Below are positions 10,301 through 18,396 of a DNA stretch of 64,000 nucleotides, in pieces. Position numbers and translations under genes: made by a program. This DNA comes from Sphingobacteriales bacterium (GTDB lineage: Bacteria; Bacteroidota; Bacteroidia; Chitinophagales; Chitinophagaceae). The stretch is from positions 62,001 through 126,000 of the forward strand of contig JACRJO010000015.1 in the NCBI GenBank assembly GCA_016219985.1, read 5' to 3'. Below the pieces are notes generated by a model. That model saw only the letters and a program-made list of their open reading frames with translations. It made no database searches and had not been told where the DNA came from. The first letter of the stretch is position 1, and each line of letters begins with the position of its first letter.

Positions 10301-10494
10301 TTTTCCGGAACGGCATCCGTCTCCAGCAGGATCTTCCCGATCCGGCTGGCCAATATCTGGGTCTTGCCGGTTCCGGGACCGGCGATCACCATGACGGGAC
10401 CTTCGAGGGTGGAAACGGCGACCCGCTGCTGCTCATTCAGCTTCTCAAATTCTTCCGCAAATTTTCTCTCGGTTTTTTCTTTATTGAGTGACAT
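7339..10494 (-). CDS. UvrD/AddA-like helicase fused to PD-(D/E)XK nuclease with Fe-S cysteines
   Basis: 1051 residues. The superfamily 1A helicase motifs are complete: Q-motif LNEQQRVAV, Walker A GPGTGKT (K44), motif Ia LTYTDAGVVAMRRRL, Walker B ILVDEYQDT, VVGDDDQSIYRFQGA, the NNYRS motif, TAHGSKGLEFEHVF and a final LFYVALTRAE. From about residue 770 a RecB/Cas4-type nuclease follows, with HHALEKLF, KGKLDKLEFDGKSVTVVDYKTG (the D and K of the active site) and YRQ-like YWRQAVFYK. One cysteine before the nuclease core (YLNCPLEF) and CGREDCHWC near the C terminus can ligate an iron-sulfur cluster, as in AddB and Cas4. The likely role is double-strand-break end processing or related repair. It stands alone, without an AddB- or RecC-like partner nearby. 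Confidence 0.9.
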   Translation of the reverse strand: MSLNKEKTERKFAEEFEKLNEQQRVAVSTLEGPVMVIAGPGTGKTQILASRIGKILLETDAVPENILCLTYTDAGVVAMRRRLLQFIGPDAYKVNLYTFHAFCNDIIQENLGLFEKTALDPVSELEKIQLFKDLIDSFPKNHPLKRYRGDVYFEVKNLQSLFSNMKKEGWTPAFINERIDEYLEGLPLRDEFIYKRKSRNFNAGDLKQDKLDEEKDRMEKLRAAVGEFDRFQALMRKRNRYDFDDMINWVIRAFEENKNLLADYQERYQYILVDEYQDTSGTQNRLVELLISYWDKPNVFVVGDDDQSIYRFQGASVENMLQFAGNYSKDLVTVVLTNNYRSTQPILDISKTLIDRNEERLVKQIEGLSKDLLSSNDTIRHLVHQPRLQEYETQRLEMTGMVKKVQQLLATGVQPGQIGIIYKENKYGEELTRYFKQLEIPVYSKRNLNILELPLAQKIILVLKYLASEHDIPFSGDEMLFEILHFDWFAVPPVEIDKLTMEVADKKYSGNGYSIRQALTEKAKAPAKDLFSNGLHSGLKKASGALEKLQGDVSNLTLQHLFEALIREAGVLSHIMQQPDKHWQLQTLTGLFDFIKEETHRNPFLNLQQLVNLVELMEKEDISLPLVQVSGSDKGINLMTAHGSKGLEFEHVFVAGCNASLWEKKRKPGGGYKLPDTLFSSGSRGNEEEELRRLFYVALTRAEQHLYISYSRFKNDGKEMEPSMFIAEILDKHHLPVEKMIIDEAVISEFAALGFARAAAPEIEKIEEEYIGRVLEKFVMNVTALNNYLNCPLEFYFKNLIRIPSPKNEATEFGSAVHHALEKLFRKMQDSGKEQFPTKEEFIADFEWYMHRHRESFTKEQFDRRMEYGPEVLGNYYTKYIGQFNKIVAIERNIRNVVVKDVPLKGKLDKLEFDGKSVTVVDYKTGDPDKALPKTKGPSDKQPNGGDYWRQAVFYKILVDNYEQKDWKVTSTEFDFIEPDKKKNYRKEKILITPADITTVTQQVSSTWEKIRDRDFYTGCGREDCHWCNFVKTNNMAVALHELESEEDTEA

Positions 10495-10557
10495 CTTTTT
10501 TCCCGAACTTTTCAGGTAGGTAATAGTTATTCAAACGAATTTAAACCAATAATCCGC

Positions 10558-11037
10558 ATGGCGGTGCATACAATTAAAACCATACAAAAAATTCCGGTTT
10601 CCCCGGACCGGGCCTGGGCTTTTTTTTCCAACCCGGCCAATCTCCGGCTTCTTACACCCGAAGGGATGGGGTTTTCGGTTATTTCAGAGCTGTCCGGGTC
10701 GCCGGTTTATGCGGGGCAACTGATCGAATATACCGTCAAACCGGTGGGCGGAATTCCGCTGTACTGGATGACGGAGATCACGCAGGTAAAGGAAGGGCTG
10801 TATTTTATCGATGAGCAGCGGATGGGGCCGTATAAACTATGGCATCACCAGCATCATTTCAAAGCGATTCCCGGCGGCGTGGAAATGACGGATATCCTGC
10901 ATTATAGAAACCGTTTCTGGGTGCTGGGAGGGCTGGCCCATTTTCTTTTTGTAAAAAATAAACTGCGCAGTCTTTTTGACTACCGCCGGGTAAAAGTGGA
11001 AGAATTATTCGGCAGATGGGAAGAGAAAGTTTCCTGA
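10558..11037 (+). CDS. SRPBCC family protein (ligand-binding START-like fold)
   Basis: 159 residues with the start IKTIQKIPVSPDRAWAFFSNPANLRLLTPEGMGF, typical of the SRPBCC (polyketide cyclase/START-like) group in Bacteroidota, and a pattern of alternating beta strands ending in a long helix (LRSLFDYRRVKVEELFG). These proteins bind hydrophobic ligands in a helix-grip pocket, but no specific ligand can be named. There is no signal peptide, so it is cytoplasmic. It diverges from the helicase and converges with the response regulator: the two stop codons abut in TGATCA with no spacer and no terminator. Confidence 0.8.
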   Translation: MAVHTIKTIQKIPVSPDRAWAFFSNPANLRLLTPEGMGFSVISELSGSPVYAGQLIEYTVKPVGGIPLYWMTEITQVKEGLYFIDEQRMGPYKLWHHQHHFKAIPGGVEMTDILHYRNRFWVLGGLAHFLFVKNKLRSLFDYRRVKVEELFGRWEEKVS

Positions 11038-11682
11038 TCAAACGGCTTCCTGGTTCAGTACCCTCATCATCGAGATCACATTCGATACATTCAGCTTCTT
11101 AAAGATATTATACCGGTGCACTTCAACGGTACGCTGGGAAATGGATAGTTTTTCAGCAATATCATGAGAAGACAGCCCCTCCCGGATCATGCTGATGATC
11201 TCGAGCTCCCGTTTGGTGAGGGAGTAAACCCGGTTTGTTGTGCTGTCCTCATTGTTGTCTGACAGCATCCTTTCAGCCAGCTGGTCCTTAATATCACCGG
11301 CAATGTAATGTGTGCCGTTGTGTACGGTTATTATGGCCTGGATCATTTCGGCAAAGGAAGAGGCCCTGGAAATAAAGCCACTGGCGCCGGCGGCCAGGAT
11401 TTGTTTGACGGTAGGTAATTGACTGAACAAGGATACCGCGAGTACACGTACCCCGGGAGCTTTTTCTTTAATCGCCCTGACTAAATCAATACCCGGAATC
11501 TCCGGCATGGAAACATCAATAATGACCACATCGGGCTGTTTTACTTTTATTTCCTGGAGGGCTTGCTGTCCGTCGGTAGAAACACCGGCAATGCTGAAGC
11601 GGCTGTCAATGCTTAACAGGGAGTTCCACATATCAAGCATCATGCGCTGATCATCGATAAGGTAGATTTTGATTCGTTTCAT
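11038..11682 (-). CDS. Orphan NarL/LuxR-type response regulator
   Basis: 214 residues. The receiver domain (about 1-120) has the acidic pair D10-D11, the phosphoacceptor D56 in VVIIDVSMPEIPG, a conserved S/T in LAVSLFS and an AAGASGFISR loop. The C-terminal LuxR helix-turn-helix (about 148-210) includes LTKRELEIISMIREGLSSHDIAEKL and QRTVEVHRYNIFKKL. No histidine kinase is encoded nearby, so its partner is elsewhere. A small GC hairpin (around 11704-11718) sits in its short leader. Targets cannot be told from the sequence; the GH20 gene upstream is on the same strand but 210 bases away. Confidence 0.93.
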   Translation of the reverse strand: MKRIKIYLIDDQRMMLDMWNSLLSIDSRFSIAGVSTDGQQALQEIKVKQPDVVIIDVSMPEIPGIDLVRAIKEKAPGVRVLAVSLFSQLPTVKQILAAGASGFISRASSFAEMIQAIITVHNGTHYIAGDIKDQLAERMLSDNNEDSTTNRVYSLTKRELEIISMIREGLSSHDIAEKLSISQRTVEVHRYNIFKKLNVSNVISMMRVLNQEAV

Positions 11683-11892
11683 GGTGGATACGGATTTGTA
11701 CCTGCGGGTTTCCCCGCTTAACTGTAATCAACGTAAAATTATATCTCAATCTGCTTTTTTTATAACCTAAGTCTGTAAAATAAGTACTTATGCTTAATGG
11801 ATTAACGCATTTACCAGTGTTCCCGGCCGTTTTTTGGGTTTTTTATTTTTGTTGTTTTCTGAAATAATGACTGCAGGGTATTTTTTACGCAT

Positions 11893-13800
11893 TTATTTTA
11901 TTCCCGCTCTTTTTTTCAGTTCTGTTACCGGCATGACCAGCATCCTGCCAATGGGTTGCTTGTCGCGACAGGTGATGAGCTTCAGCGCCACCGCATCTTT
12001 TGGAACGATGAGCGGCTCTGAATAAACCGGGTAATACGCATCGGGAAATGAGTTGTCGAAACTGTAATGAATGGACAGGCCTTCGATCTCGGTGCTCAGT
12101 TTGACCACGATGGTATTGCTGTCTTTTTTACTTACTTCAAAAATGGGGTCATAGATACTGGGGGCATATTTCACCCCGGCAGCATCCAGCCGTTCAAAAT
12201 GTTTTTCCACCCGGGCAGAGAAATCTGTCCAGTTCCTTTTTTCTTTCGGGCTCCAGAGGACTTCGGCGATCGCCATTCCCCTGGGCCAGGTCATGTACTG
12301 GGCATGGCGCATCGTATAGACCTGCTCTGTCCAGAGATTGGCCTGGCCTCCTTTGACCAGGGAGGGATCAACGCCTTCCGGCAGGGGTTCAAACTGGTAG
12401 GCTTTTTTTAGGCGCAGGGTGGAATAAACGGGTGGTTCAATCACCGCGTCGCCCTGCATATAATCAATATAGGCAAAATCGGTCGGGCTCATCACCACTT
12501 CATGTCCCTGCCTCGCAGCTTCAATTCCCCCCTTCATACCGCGCCAGCTCATTACAGCTGCATTGGGTGCGAGACCACCGTCCAGTATTTCATCCCAGCC
12601 AATCATTTTCTTTCCCTTGCTGTTGATGATCTTTTCCACTCTTTTTACAAAATAGCTCTGTACTTCATCCAGGTTCTTGAACCCTTGCTTTTGCATCAGG
12701 GATTTGATCTGTTCGCTTTTTTCCCAGAAGTTGCGGGCTGTTTCGTCACCTCCCATATGGATGTATTCAAAAGGAAAAAGTTCCGCGACTTCCGTGAATA
12801 CTTTATCCAGGAATTCAAAGGATTGTTCAAGCGCGGGGCAGATCGTATTATCCAGGGTGCCATAAAAATGCTGTCCCCCGCCGGGCCAGATCATAAATGA
12901 CTCGCCGGAGTTAACTGCATAATTACCCGGGGTACAGGATAATTCAGGGTAGGAAGCGATGGCCGCGAGGCTATGACCGGGTACATCGATCTCGGGCAGG
13001 ATGTTTACAAAACGATCCTTTGCATAGCGTACCAGTTCTTTAATGTCTTCCTGTGTATAGAATCCACCATAGGTCCGGGGTTCATCAGCAGCAGGAGGGG
13101 AAAACCTTCCAAAGGTTCCGGTCTTATCCACCCGCCAGGCACCGATGTCAGTGAGTTTGGGCAAGCTTTTAATCTGTATCCGCCAGCCCTGGTCATCGGT
13201 CAGGTGCAGGTGCAGCAGGTTGAATTTATACTTCACCATCTGGTCGATATAATCCTTTACCTGGGCTACGGTAAAAAAATGCCGGGATACATCGAGCATC
13301 AGTCCGCGCCAGGCGAAGCGGGGATAGTCTTCGATCGTGAGTGCCGGTATCACCAGGGCTTTGTTATCCATTTGTACCGGGAAAAGTTGCAGCAATGTTT
13401 GTATGCCGTAAAAAATACCGGCCGGTTCCCTGGCGGAAAGGGTGATGCCGGCAGCCGTCACCTTCAGTCGGTATCCTTCGTTGGGCAGGGAAGGATCATC
13501 GGATAAACTGAGAAAAAGGGTACCGGGCGTGGCTTCGCTGCCATCCTTTATCAATAATTTATCTGTTTGCGGGTTCAACTTTGATGAAAGACCGGCTGCC
13601 ATCTTTTTTAATTCCTCATTGTTTGAAGTCAGGATAACAACGGGTACAGGAACTGTTACCCACCTTCCTTCTGTTTTTACAGAGACAGGTTGCGGGATCA
13701 GCTGGTTATTCCAGGGGGCTGCTTTTTTTCTCGCCAGGGGTTGGGCGGTTATGTTTCCGGTCAACAATGCAAGGCTTAGTATAAGCAGTAGCTTTTTCAT
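11893..13800 (-). CDS. Exported beta-N-acetylhexosaminidase (GH20)
   Basis: 635 residues with an N-terminal signal peptide ending in GNITAQ. A GH20b alpha/beta domain spans about residues 30-155 (VILTSNNEELKK, FYGIQTLLQLFP), then the GH20 TIM barrel begins with YPRFAWRGLMLDVSRHF. The catalytic Asp-Glu pair is D352-E353 in HMGGDET. Other family landmarks are HLTDDQGWRIQI, LPEIDVPGHS, GWDEIL and the WGE-like NLWTEQVY. The C terminus forms a small beta domain of the chitobiase type. It removes terminal N-acetylglucosamine or N-acetylgalactosamine from glycans in the periplasm or outside, for instance chitin fragments or host or fungal glycans. No polysaccharide-utilisation (susC/susD) genes adjoin it. 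Confidence 0.95.
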   Translation of the reverse strand: MKKLLLILSLALLTGNITAQPLARKKAAPWNNQLIPQPVSVKTEGRWVTVPVPVVILTSNNEELKKMAAGLSSKLNPQTDKLLIKDGSEATPGTLFLSLSDDPSLPNEGYRLKVTAAGITLSAREPAGIFYGIQTLLQLFPVQMDNKALVIPALTIEDYPRFAWRGLMLDVSRHFFTVAQVKDYIDQMVKYKFNLLHLHLTDDQGWRIQIKSLPKLTDIGAWRVDKTGTFGRFSPPAADEPRTYGGFYTQEDIKELVRYAKDRFVNILPEIDVPGHSLAAIASYPELSCTPGNYAVNSGESFMIWPGGGQHFYGTLDNTICPALEQSFEFLDKVFTEVAELFPFEYIHMGGDETARNFWEKSEQIKSLMQKQGFKNLDEVQSYFVKRVEKIINSKGKKMIGWDEILDGGLAPNAAVMSWRGMKGGIEAARQGHEVVMSPTDFAYIDYMQGDAVIEPPVYSTLRLKKAYQFEPLPEGVDPSLVKGGQANLWTEQVYTMRHAQYMTWPRGMAIAEVLWSPKEKRNWTDFSARVEKHFERLDAAGVKYAPSIYDPIFEVSKKDSNTIVVKLSTEIEGLSIHYSFDNSFPDAYYPVYSEPLIVPKDAVALKLITCRDKQPIGRMLVMPVTELKKRAGIK

Positions 13801-13845
13801 ACAGCAGTGTTTGAAAAAGCAAGTTAGTTCAATATTGAGTGGAAA

Positions 13846-13876
13846 ATAAAAAAGGCTGACATCCCTGTCAACCTTT
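13846..13876 (-). terminator. Terminator downstream of the TPR membrane protein gene
   Basis: On the minus strand AAGG-TTGACA pairs with TGTCAG-CCTT around a four-base loop, followed by TTTTTTATTTT. It lies between the TPR gene and the GH20 start. Confidence 0.6.
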
Positions 13877-13930
13877 CAACTTTTTAACTTGTCAACCCCT
13901 CAACCCCTCAACCTCTCAACCTCTCAACTA
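13866..13930. repeat. Intergenic CTCAACC-type tandem repeat (period about 8)
   Basis: Units of the form CAACCCCT and CAACCTCT are repeated about four times after looser variants (CAACTTTT, CAACTTGT). The array overlaps the stop of the TPR gene at 13928. It belongs to the same class of short intergenic repeats as the period-7 arrays elsewhere in the window. Confidence 0.7.
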
Positions 13931-14578
13931 CCCCGGTATCCTCGAAATATACTTTTCAATCTGTTTGATCTGGTCCACAATCTGCGGAGTGGTGGGTTTC
14001 AGTGCTTTTGTCTTGCGGAAGAAATCCTTGGCGGCCCTGAATTCTCTTTTATTCATCATAAGGCTGCACATCTGGAGGTAGGCCGCGGCTTCATTTTCTT
14101 TATCCGGAAGTCCTTTACGCAGGGCCTGGCGGATATAGCTTTCGGCCTGTTTGAGGTCATTTTTCTGCATAGAGAGCATTCCCATTTGCAGCAGGCTGGC
14201 TCCTTCCGCTTCTTTCATCGGCATACCCAGGTCCAGTCCTTTTTTCATCATTTTTTCCGCGCCGTCGAAATCCTGTTTCATCATCGCGATATTTCCCTTC
14301 AATGTGAAATACACGGAACGGATGGGTTTGTACAACAGGTTCGGGAATTTGATCGAGTTGATGATCTTCTCCGCGCCATCCATATCCCCGTTTTCCATGT
14401 ACTCCTGTATCAGGCGAAGCGGGCCAAAGAAGAAATGGCCGGCCACCAGGATCACGCCGATCAGGTACAGCGGAAAAGAGGGCCAGAAAGAAGAAGCATA
14501 ATTGACATAAATACCGAGGGCTATCAGTATCACACCTATCCAGAGACGGTATTTGATCAGTAAGTTGTAAAATTTCAT
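13928..14578 (-). CDS. Small TPR-like membrane protein
   Basis: 216 residues. Two membrane helices lie close together near the N terminus (LWIGVILIALGIYVNYASSFW and FPLYLIGVILVAGHFFFGPL). A run of helical hairpins with TPR spacing follows (NGDMDGAEKIINSIKFPN, LKGNIAMMKQDFDGAEKMMKKGL, LLQMGMLSMQKNDLKQAESYIRQAL, LQMCSLMMNKREFRAAKDFFRK). The repeats probably face the cytoplasm and bind protein partners. I do not recognise a characterised family; DUF2892-like annotation is possible for the membrane part. It is transcribed alone, with its own terminator. Confidence 0.75.
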   Translation of the reverse strand: MKFYNLLIKYRLWIGVILIALGIYVNYASSFWPSFPLYLIGVILVAGHFFFGPLRLIQEYMENGDMDGAEKIINSIKFPNLLYKPIRSVYFTLKGNIAMMKQDFDGAEKMMKKGLDLGMPMKEAEGASLLQMGMLSMQKNDLKQAESYIRQALRKGLPDKENEAAAYLQMCSLMMNKREFRAAKDFFRKTKALKPTTPQIVDQIKQIEKYISRIPG

Positions 14579-14790
14579 CTTAAGCGTTATTAAATTCCCG
14601 TAATAGGCGGGGCTGTTAAAGTATAAAGATTAAATAGCTCAGTATCAGTCATTTCCGAAGCTAACCAATTCCTGGGTCCTGCAAAAGTATTGAAATCCCG
14701 GCTTTATTGGTACAGTGTGTTTGTACGGGGGGCAGACCAGGAACATCGGCCTGTACAGATTAATGTGGTATATTTTCGAAAAGATTTATC

Positions 14791-17688
14791 ATGATGGGGG
14801 CAAGGGGTTTTTCATTGTGTTTATTACTGCTGTTAAGCACCGTTGCTATTGCACAGCAACCCCGTCTGATGTGGCCGGTTGGTCATACCGGCGGGTTGAA
14901 TACTGTCGCATTCAGCCCGGACAGCAAGTATGTACTCACCGCATCGCAGGATGGCACTGCCAAATTATGGGATGCCCGGACAGGTTACCTCCTGCAGGAT
15001 TACAAAGGCCATGAACTATGGATCGATAAAGCGCTGTTCAGCCCGGATGGCACAAAGGTCCTCACCGTATCGAACGACAATACTGGCAAACTATGGAATA
15101 CTAAAACCGGCCGGCTGATTGGCACCCTGCACGGGAAAACAAAACCCGGAGAACTGGGCAATGGGGGGATCTGGATCGATGGAGTATTCAGCCCGGATGG
15201 GAAATATGTGCTGACGGTTTCCAATGCGGAGAAGGATAAGAATACGACCTGGGTCTGGGATTGCAGCAATGGCAAACTGGTAAAAGCGCTTCCTTCTTTT
15301 AATGAGGGGCTGGTTCCTCCCGTCTTTGGTACGGATGGCAAGACGCTTATCCTGGCAACAGGAAAAAATAAAGCTGCGAGGTGGGAGCTGATTTCCTGGA
15401 AGCCGCTTGGCGTTATTCCTGGTTACAAAGAAGCCGTTGATTCAGCAGCCTGGTACAGTCCCGATAAAAAATACTTTATTTCGGTTGAGAAGGACCGGGA
15501 ACGGAGTTTAAGGGTCAGCACCACGGTATCCATCAGGTCAGCATTCACCAAAGAAGTGCTGGCGGTGCTTGCCGATACGCTTTCTTATACCAATGCTTTT
15601 TGTATCAGCCCGGACAGCAAGCTGCTGGTCACCGGTCCGGAGGATGGAGTAGCCTGTATCTGGGAAATACCATCCGGGCGTTTATTGCTTCGGTTATCGG
15701 GGCATATCCTGCCGGCTTATGAGACCGGGTTCAGTGCTGACGGGCATTATATCCTCTCTTATGATGAAGAAAATGTGTACAGCGGCTGGGAGCGGGAAAC
15801 AGGCCGGCCGGTCCGTGATTTTCCGGGTGATGTGTACAGTCCTTATTCGGAATTCAACCGGTGGAATGGCGACGGGGATAGTATCACCACTTATTTTAAT
15901 GACAGCACATCAATTGCTATCCGGCGAAAAGGAGCCCTGGCCGCTGCTTTCTTTGAAGTGGCGGAGATCAGCCCGGATGGTAAAAATGTTATTACGGCGG
16001 AAGGCACCTGGGACAGTGATGGTCGTTTATGGGAGGCGGGTACAGGCAGGTTGATCAGGATCCTCCGCGGGCATACCGGTGTTATTTCTTCCGCCCATTT
16101 CAGTCATGACGGGAAGTGGATCATAACGGCGGCTTCCGACGATACGGCCAGGGTATGGGAAACAAAATCGGGGCGGGTGATCATGAAAGCCGATGGTCAC
16201 CAAACGGGTGTCGGGTCCGCTGTATTCAGTCCCGATTCGAAGTTCGTGATTACCGGCAGCGGGGATAACAGTGTCACCCTCTGGAACCGGCTGACGGGGA
16301 AGCAGCTCTACACTTATTTACAAACGGATAGTGCCAATTATATCGGGATGATTCCATCCGGGTATTACCAGGGCAGCCGGGAAGGGGCCAAGCGCTTGCA
16401 TTATGTAACACGGGAATTGCAGGCGATCAGTTTTGCCCAGTTAGATGTGAAATACAACCGCCCGGACAAAGTGCTGGAGGCATTGGGTACAAAGGATACT
16501 TTATTGGTGGAATCCTACCGGAAGGCTTATTACAAAAGAATCCGGAAACTGGGTATTGATACCAGCCGTTTCAGTAACACATTCAGTGTGCCGGTGGCGG
16601 ATATTATCAACCGGGATTCCATTGCCTATGAACAAAAGGGTGAGACACTTTCGCTCCACATCAGGGGAGCAGATGACAGCTACCCGCTGGATCGTTTCAA
16701 TATATGGGTCAATGAATCGCCCTTATACGGGCAGAGGGGAATCAGCATTAAAACGGGAAACACCGGAAGTATTGATACATTCATTTCAATCCGGCTTTCC
16801 CGGGGAACCAACCGGGTTGAAACCGGCATCACTAATGTAAATGGAACCGAAAGTTACCGGGTGCCTTTATTGGTGAACTGCCAGCTTGCTGTAAAGCAAC
16901 CGGAGATGACCCGGTTTATCGGCATCGGGATCGACCAGTTCAGGGATAGCGGGTATAACCTCCGTTACAGTGTTAAAGATATCCGGGATCTCGCGGTAAA
17001 ACTGAAAGAACGGTACGGGAGCCAGGTGCTCATCGATACGTTGTTTAATGAGGAAGTTACCCGGGAAAATATAAAAGCGCTCAAACAAAAACTGCTGCAG
17101 ACCGGGGTGGATGATAAAGTCATTATTTCCTATTCGGGGCATGGGTTGCTGAGCAGCGACTATGATTATTTCCTGTCCACTTATTCCGTCAATTTTGGCA
17201 AACCGGAGGAGGGCGGGTTGCCCTATGATGAGCTGGAGAGCCTGGTGGACAGTATCCCTGCCCGCAGGAAACTGATGCTGATCGATGCCTGTCACAGCGG
17301 GGAAGTGGACAAGGAGGAACTGCTGAGGATTGATAAAAGCCCTGATTCACTTGTCAGGGGATTTAAACCCATTGCCTATAAAGACGATGAAAAGCACCTG
17401 GGGTTAAAAAACAGCTTTGAACTGATGCAGGATCTTTTTGTCAATGTGGGCCGGAGTACCGGGGCCACCATAATTTCCGCAGCGGCCGGCACCCAGTTTG
17501 CGCTGGAGCGGAATGACCTGAAGAACGGGGTGTTCACCTATGCCATACTGGAAACACTGAACCGCTATCCGGCGGTCCTGATCAGTGAATTGAAAAGGAA
17601 AGTGGGAGAAAGGGTGGAACAACTGACCCATGGCTTGCAAAAGCCGACTTCCCGGAACGAAACGATGGAGGAGGACTGGAGTTTGTAG
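14791..17688 (+). CDS. Exported WD40-repeat protein with C-terminal caspase-like (C14) domain
   Basis: 965 residues. A signal peptide (about 1-22, ending TVAIAQQ) is followed by WD40 repeats to about residue 515. Clear units include VAFSPDSKYVLTASQDGTAKLWD, ALFSPDGTKVLTVSNDNTGKLWN and HFSHDGKWIITAASDDTARVWE. A linker with an Ig-like beta segment follows, then from about 706 a peptidase C14 fold: FIGIGIDQFRDSGYNLRYSVKD, the catalytic H784 in ISYSGHGLL and C834 in LMLIDACHSGE, all present. It should be an orthocaspase-type cysteine protease with a propeller for sensing or substrate binding. The signal peptide puts it in the periplasm or beyond, unusual for a cell-death protease. It appears monocistronic. 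The target is unknown. Confidence 0.9.
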   Translation: MMGARGFSLCLLLLLSTVAIAQQPRLMWPVGHTGGLNTVAFSPDSKYVLTASQDGTAKLWDARTGYLLQDYKGHELWIDKALFSPDGTKVLTVSNDNTGKLWNTKTGRLIGTLHGKTKPGELGNGGIWIDGVFSPDGKYVLTVSNAEKDKNTTWVWDCSNGKLVKALPSFNEGLVPPVFGTDGKTLILATGKNKAARWELISWKPLGVIPGYKEAVDSAAWYSPDKKYFISVEKDRERSLRVSTTVSIRSAFTKEVLAVLADTLSYTNAFCISPDSKLLVTGPEDGVACIWEIPSGRLLLRLSGHILPAYETGFSADGHYILSYDEENVYSGWERETGRPVRDFPGDVYSPYSEFNRWNGDGDSITTYFNDSTSIAIRRKGALAAAFFEVAEISPDGKNVITAEGTWDSDGRLWEAGTGRLIRILRGHTGVISSAHFSHDGKWIITAASDDTARVWETKSGRVIMKADGHQTGVGSAVFSPDSKFVITGSGDNSVTLWNRLTGKQLYTYLQTDSANYIGMIPSGYYQGSREGAKRLHYVTRELQAISFAQLDVKYNRPDKVLEALGTKDTLLVESYRKAYYKRIRKLGIDTSRFSNTFSVPVADIINRDSIAYEQKGETLSLHIRGADDSYPLDRFNIWVNESPLYGQRGISIKTGNTGSIDTFISIRLSRGTNRVETGITNVNGTESYRVPLLVNCQLAVKQPEMTRFIGIGIDQFRDSGYNLRYSVKDIRDLAVKLKERYGSQVLIDTLFNEEVTRENIKALKQKLLQTGVDDKVIISYSGHGLLSSDYDYFLSTYSVNFGKPEEGGLPYDELESLVDSIPARRKLMLIDACHSGEVDKEELLRIDKSPDSLVRGFKPIAYKDDEKHLGLKNSFELMQDLFVNVGRSTGATIISAAAGTQFALERNDLKNGVFTYAILETLNRYPAVLISELKRKVGERVEQLTHGLQKPTSRNETMEEDWSL

Positions 17689-17976
17689 GAAAGGAATAAT
17701 TATTCAAATAAGGCATACGAGGAAAGGGTTAAAAAAGCGAAAAGTAATTATTGATTATCCTGATAGCCATATAGATTTTATCTATTAATAGAAAATAGTA
17801 ATGCTATTTAGCCTGGTTTATACTTCCCGGCTTTTTGCGATGAAATAGTTGGTAAGTGAAATACCAGCATTGCTGTTGTGCTGATGACAATCATTTAAAA
17901 TCGTGATACAGATCATTTTTTATCCCGTGATAAGGCTTATATTTTCATCCTGTGCGAGCCGGTTTCATCTTATTTT

Positions 17977-18339
17977 ATGGGAAAGGCTATACTTCTGTGC
18001 TTCTGCTTCCTCTTTTCAACAGGAATGTATGCTCAGCCACCTGGTCCCGGGAATACCATTAGCTCCCTGCCCGATACTTCCCGCTACCAGGATGCACTGA
18101 TTACCGCCACCATTTTTTCTGCCCAAAACAATACCTGGGGGTATGATATTTTTGTCAACCATACCCTTTTTATCCACCAGCCCAGCATACCGTGTTACGG
18201 TGGCAGGGATGGTTTCAGGACGAAAAAAAACGCCCTCTCTGTGGCAGAACTTGTGATCACAAAGATTCGCAAAGGCCTGGTGCCTCCCACCGTTACCAAA
18301 GCGGAACTGAAGGCCCTGGGTATTAAGACGAATGATTGA
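17977..18339 (+). CDS. DUF4907 domain protein, exported
   Basis: 120 residues. A signal peptide (ending FSTGMYAQ) is followed by a short beta-rich domain with FVNHTLFIHQPSIPCYGG, FRTKKNALSVAELVITKIRKG and PPTVTKAELKALGI. These match my memory of DUF4907, a small Bacteroidota family often next to Kelch-repeat surface proteins, as it is here (58 bases upstream of the double-Kelch gene). The two may be cotranscribed and act together at the cell surface. No biochemical role is known. Confidence 0.75.
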   Translation: MGKAILLCFCFLFSTGMYAQPPGPGNTISSLPDTSRYQDALITATIFSAQNNTWGYDIFVNHTLFIHQPSIPCYGGRDGFRTKKNALSVAELVITKIRKGLVPPTVTKAELKALGIKTND

Positions 18340-18396
18340 TCAACCCCTGCACTCCGCATCCCCGTACCTGTTTTTTTCACTTATAAAATATGTGTT

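Noticed and set aside
13866..13930. CRISPR-like array
   Set aside because: Units of eight bases with no spacers; a simple tandem repeat.
17931..17960. CRP/FNR-like palindrome TTATC-CCGT-GATAA upstream of the DUF4907 gene
   Set aside because: Five-base arms only; too short to call an operator.
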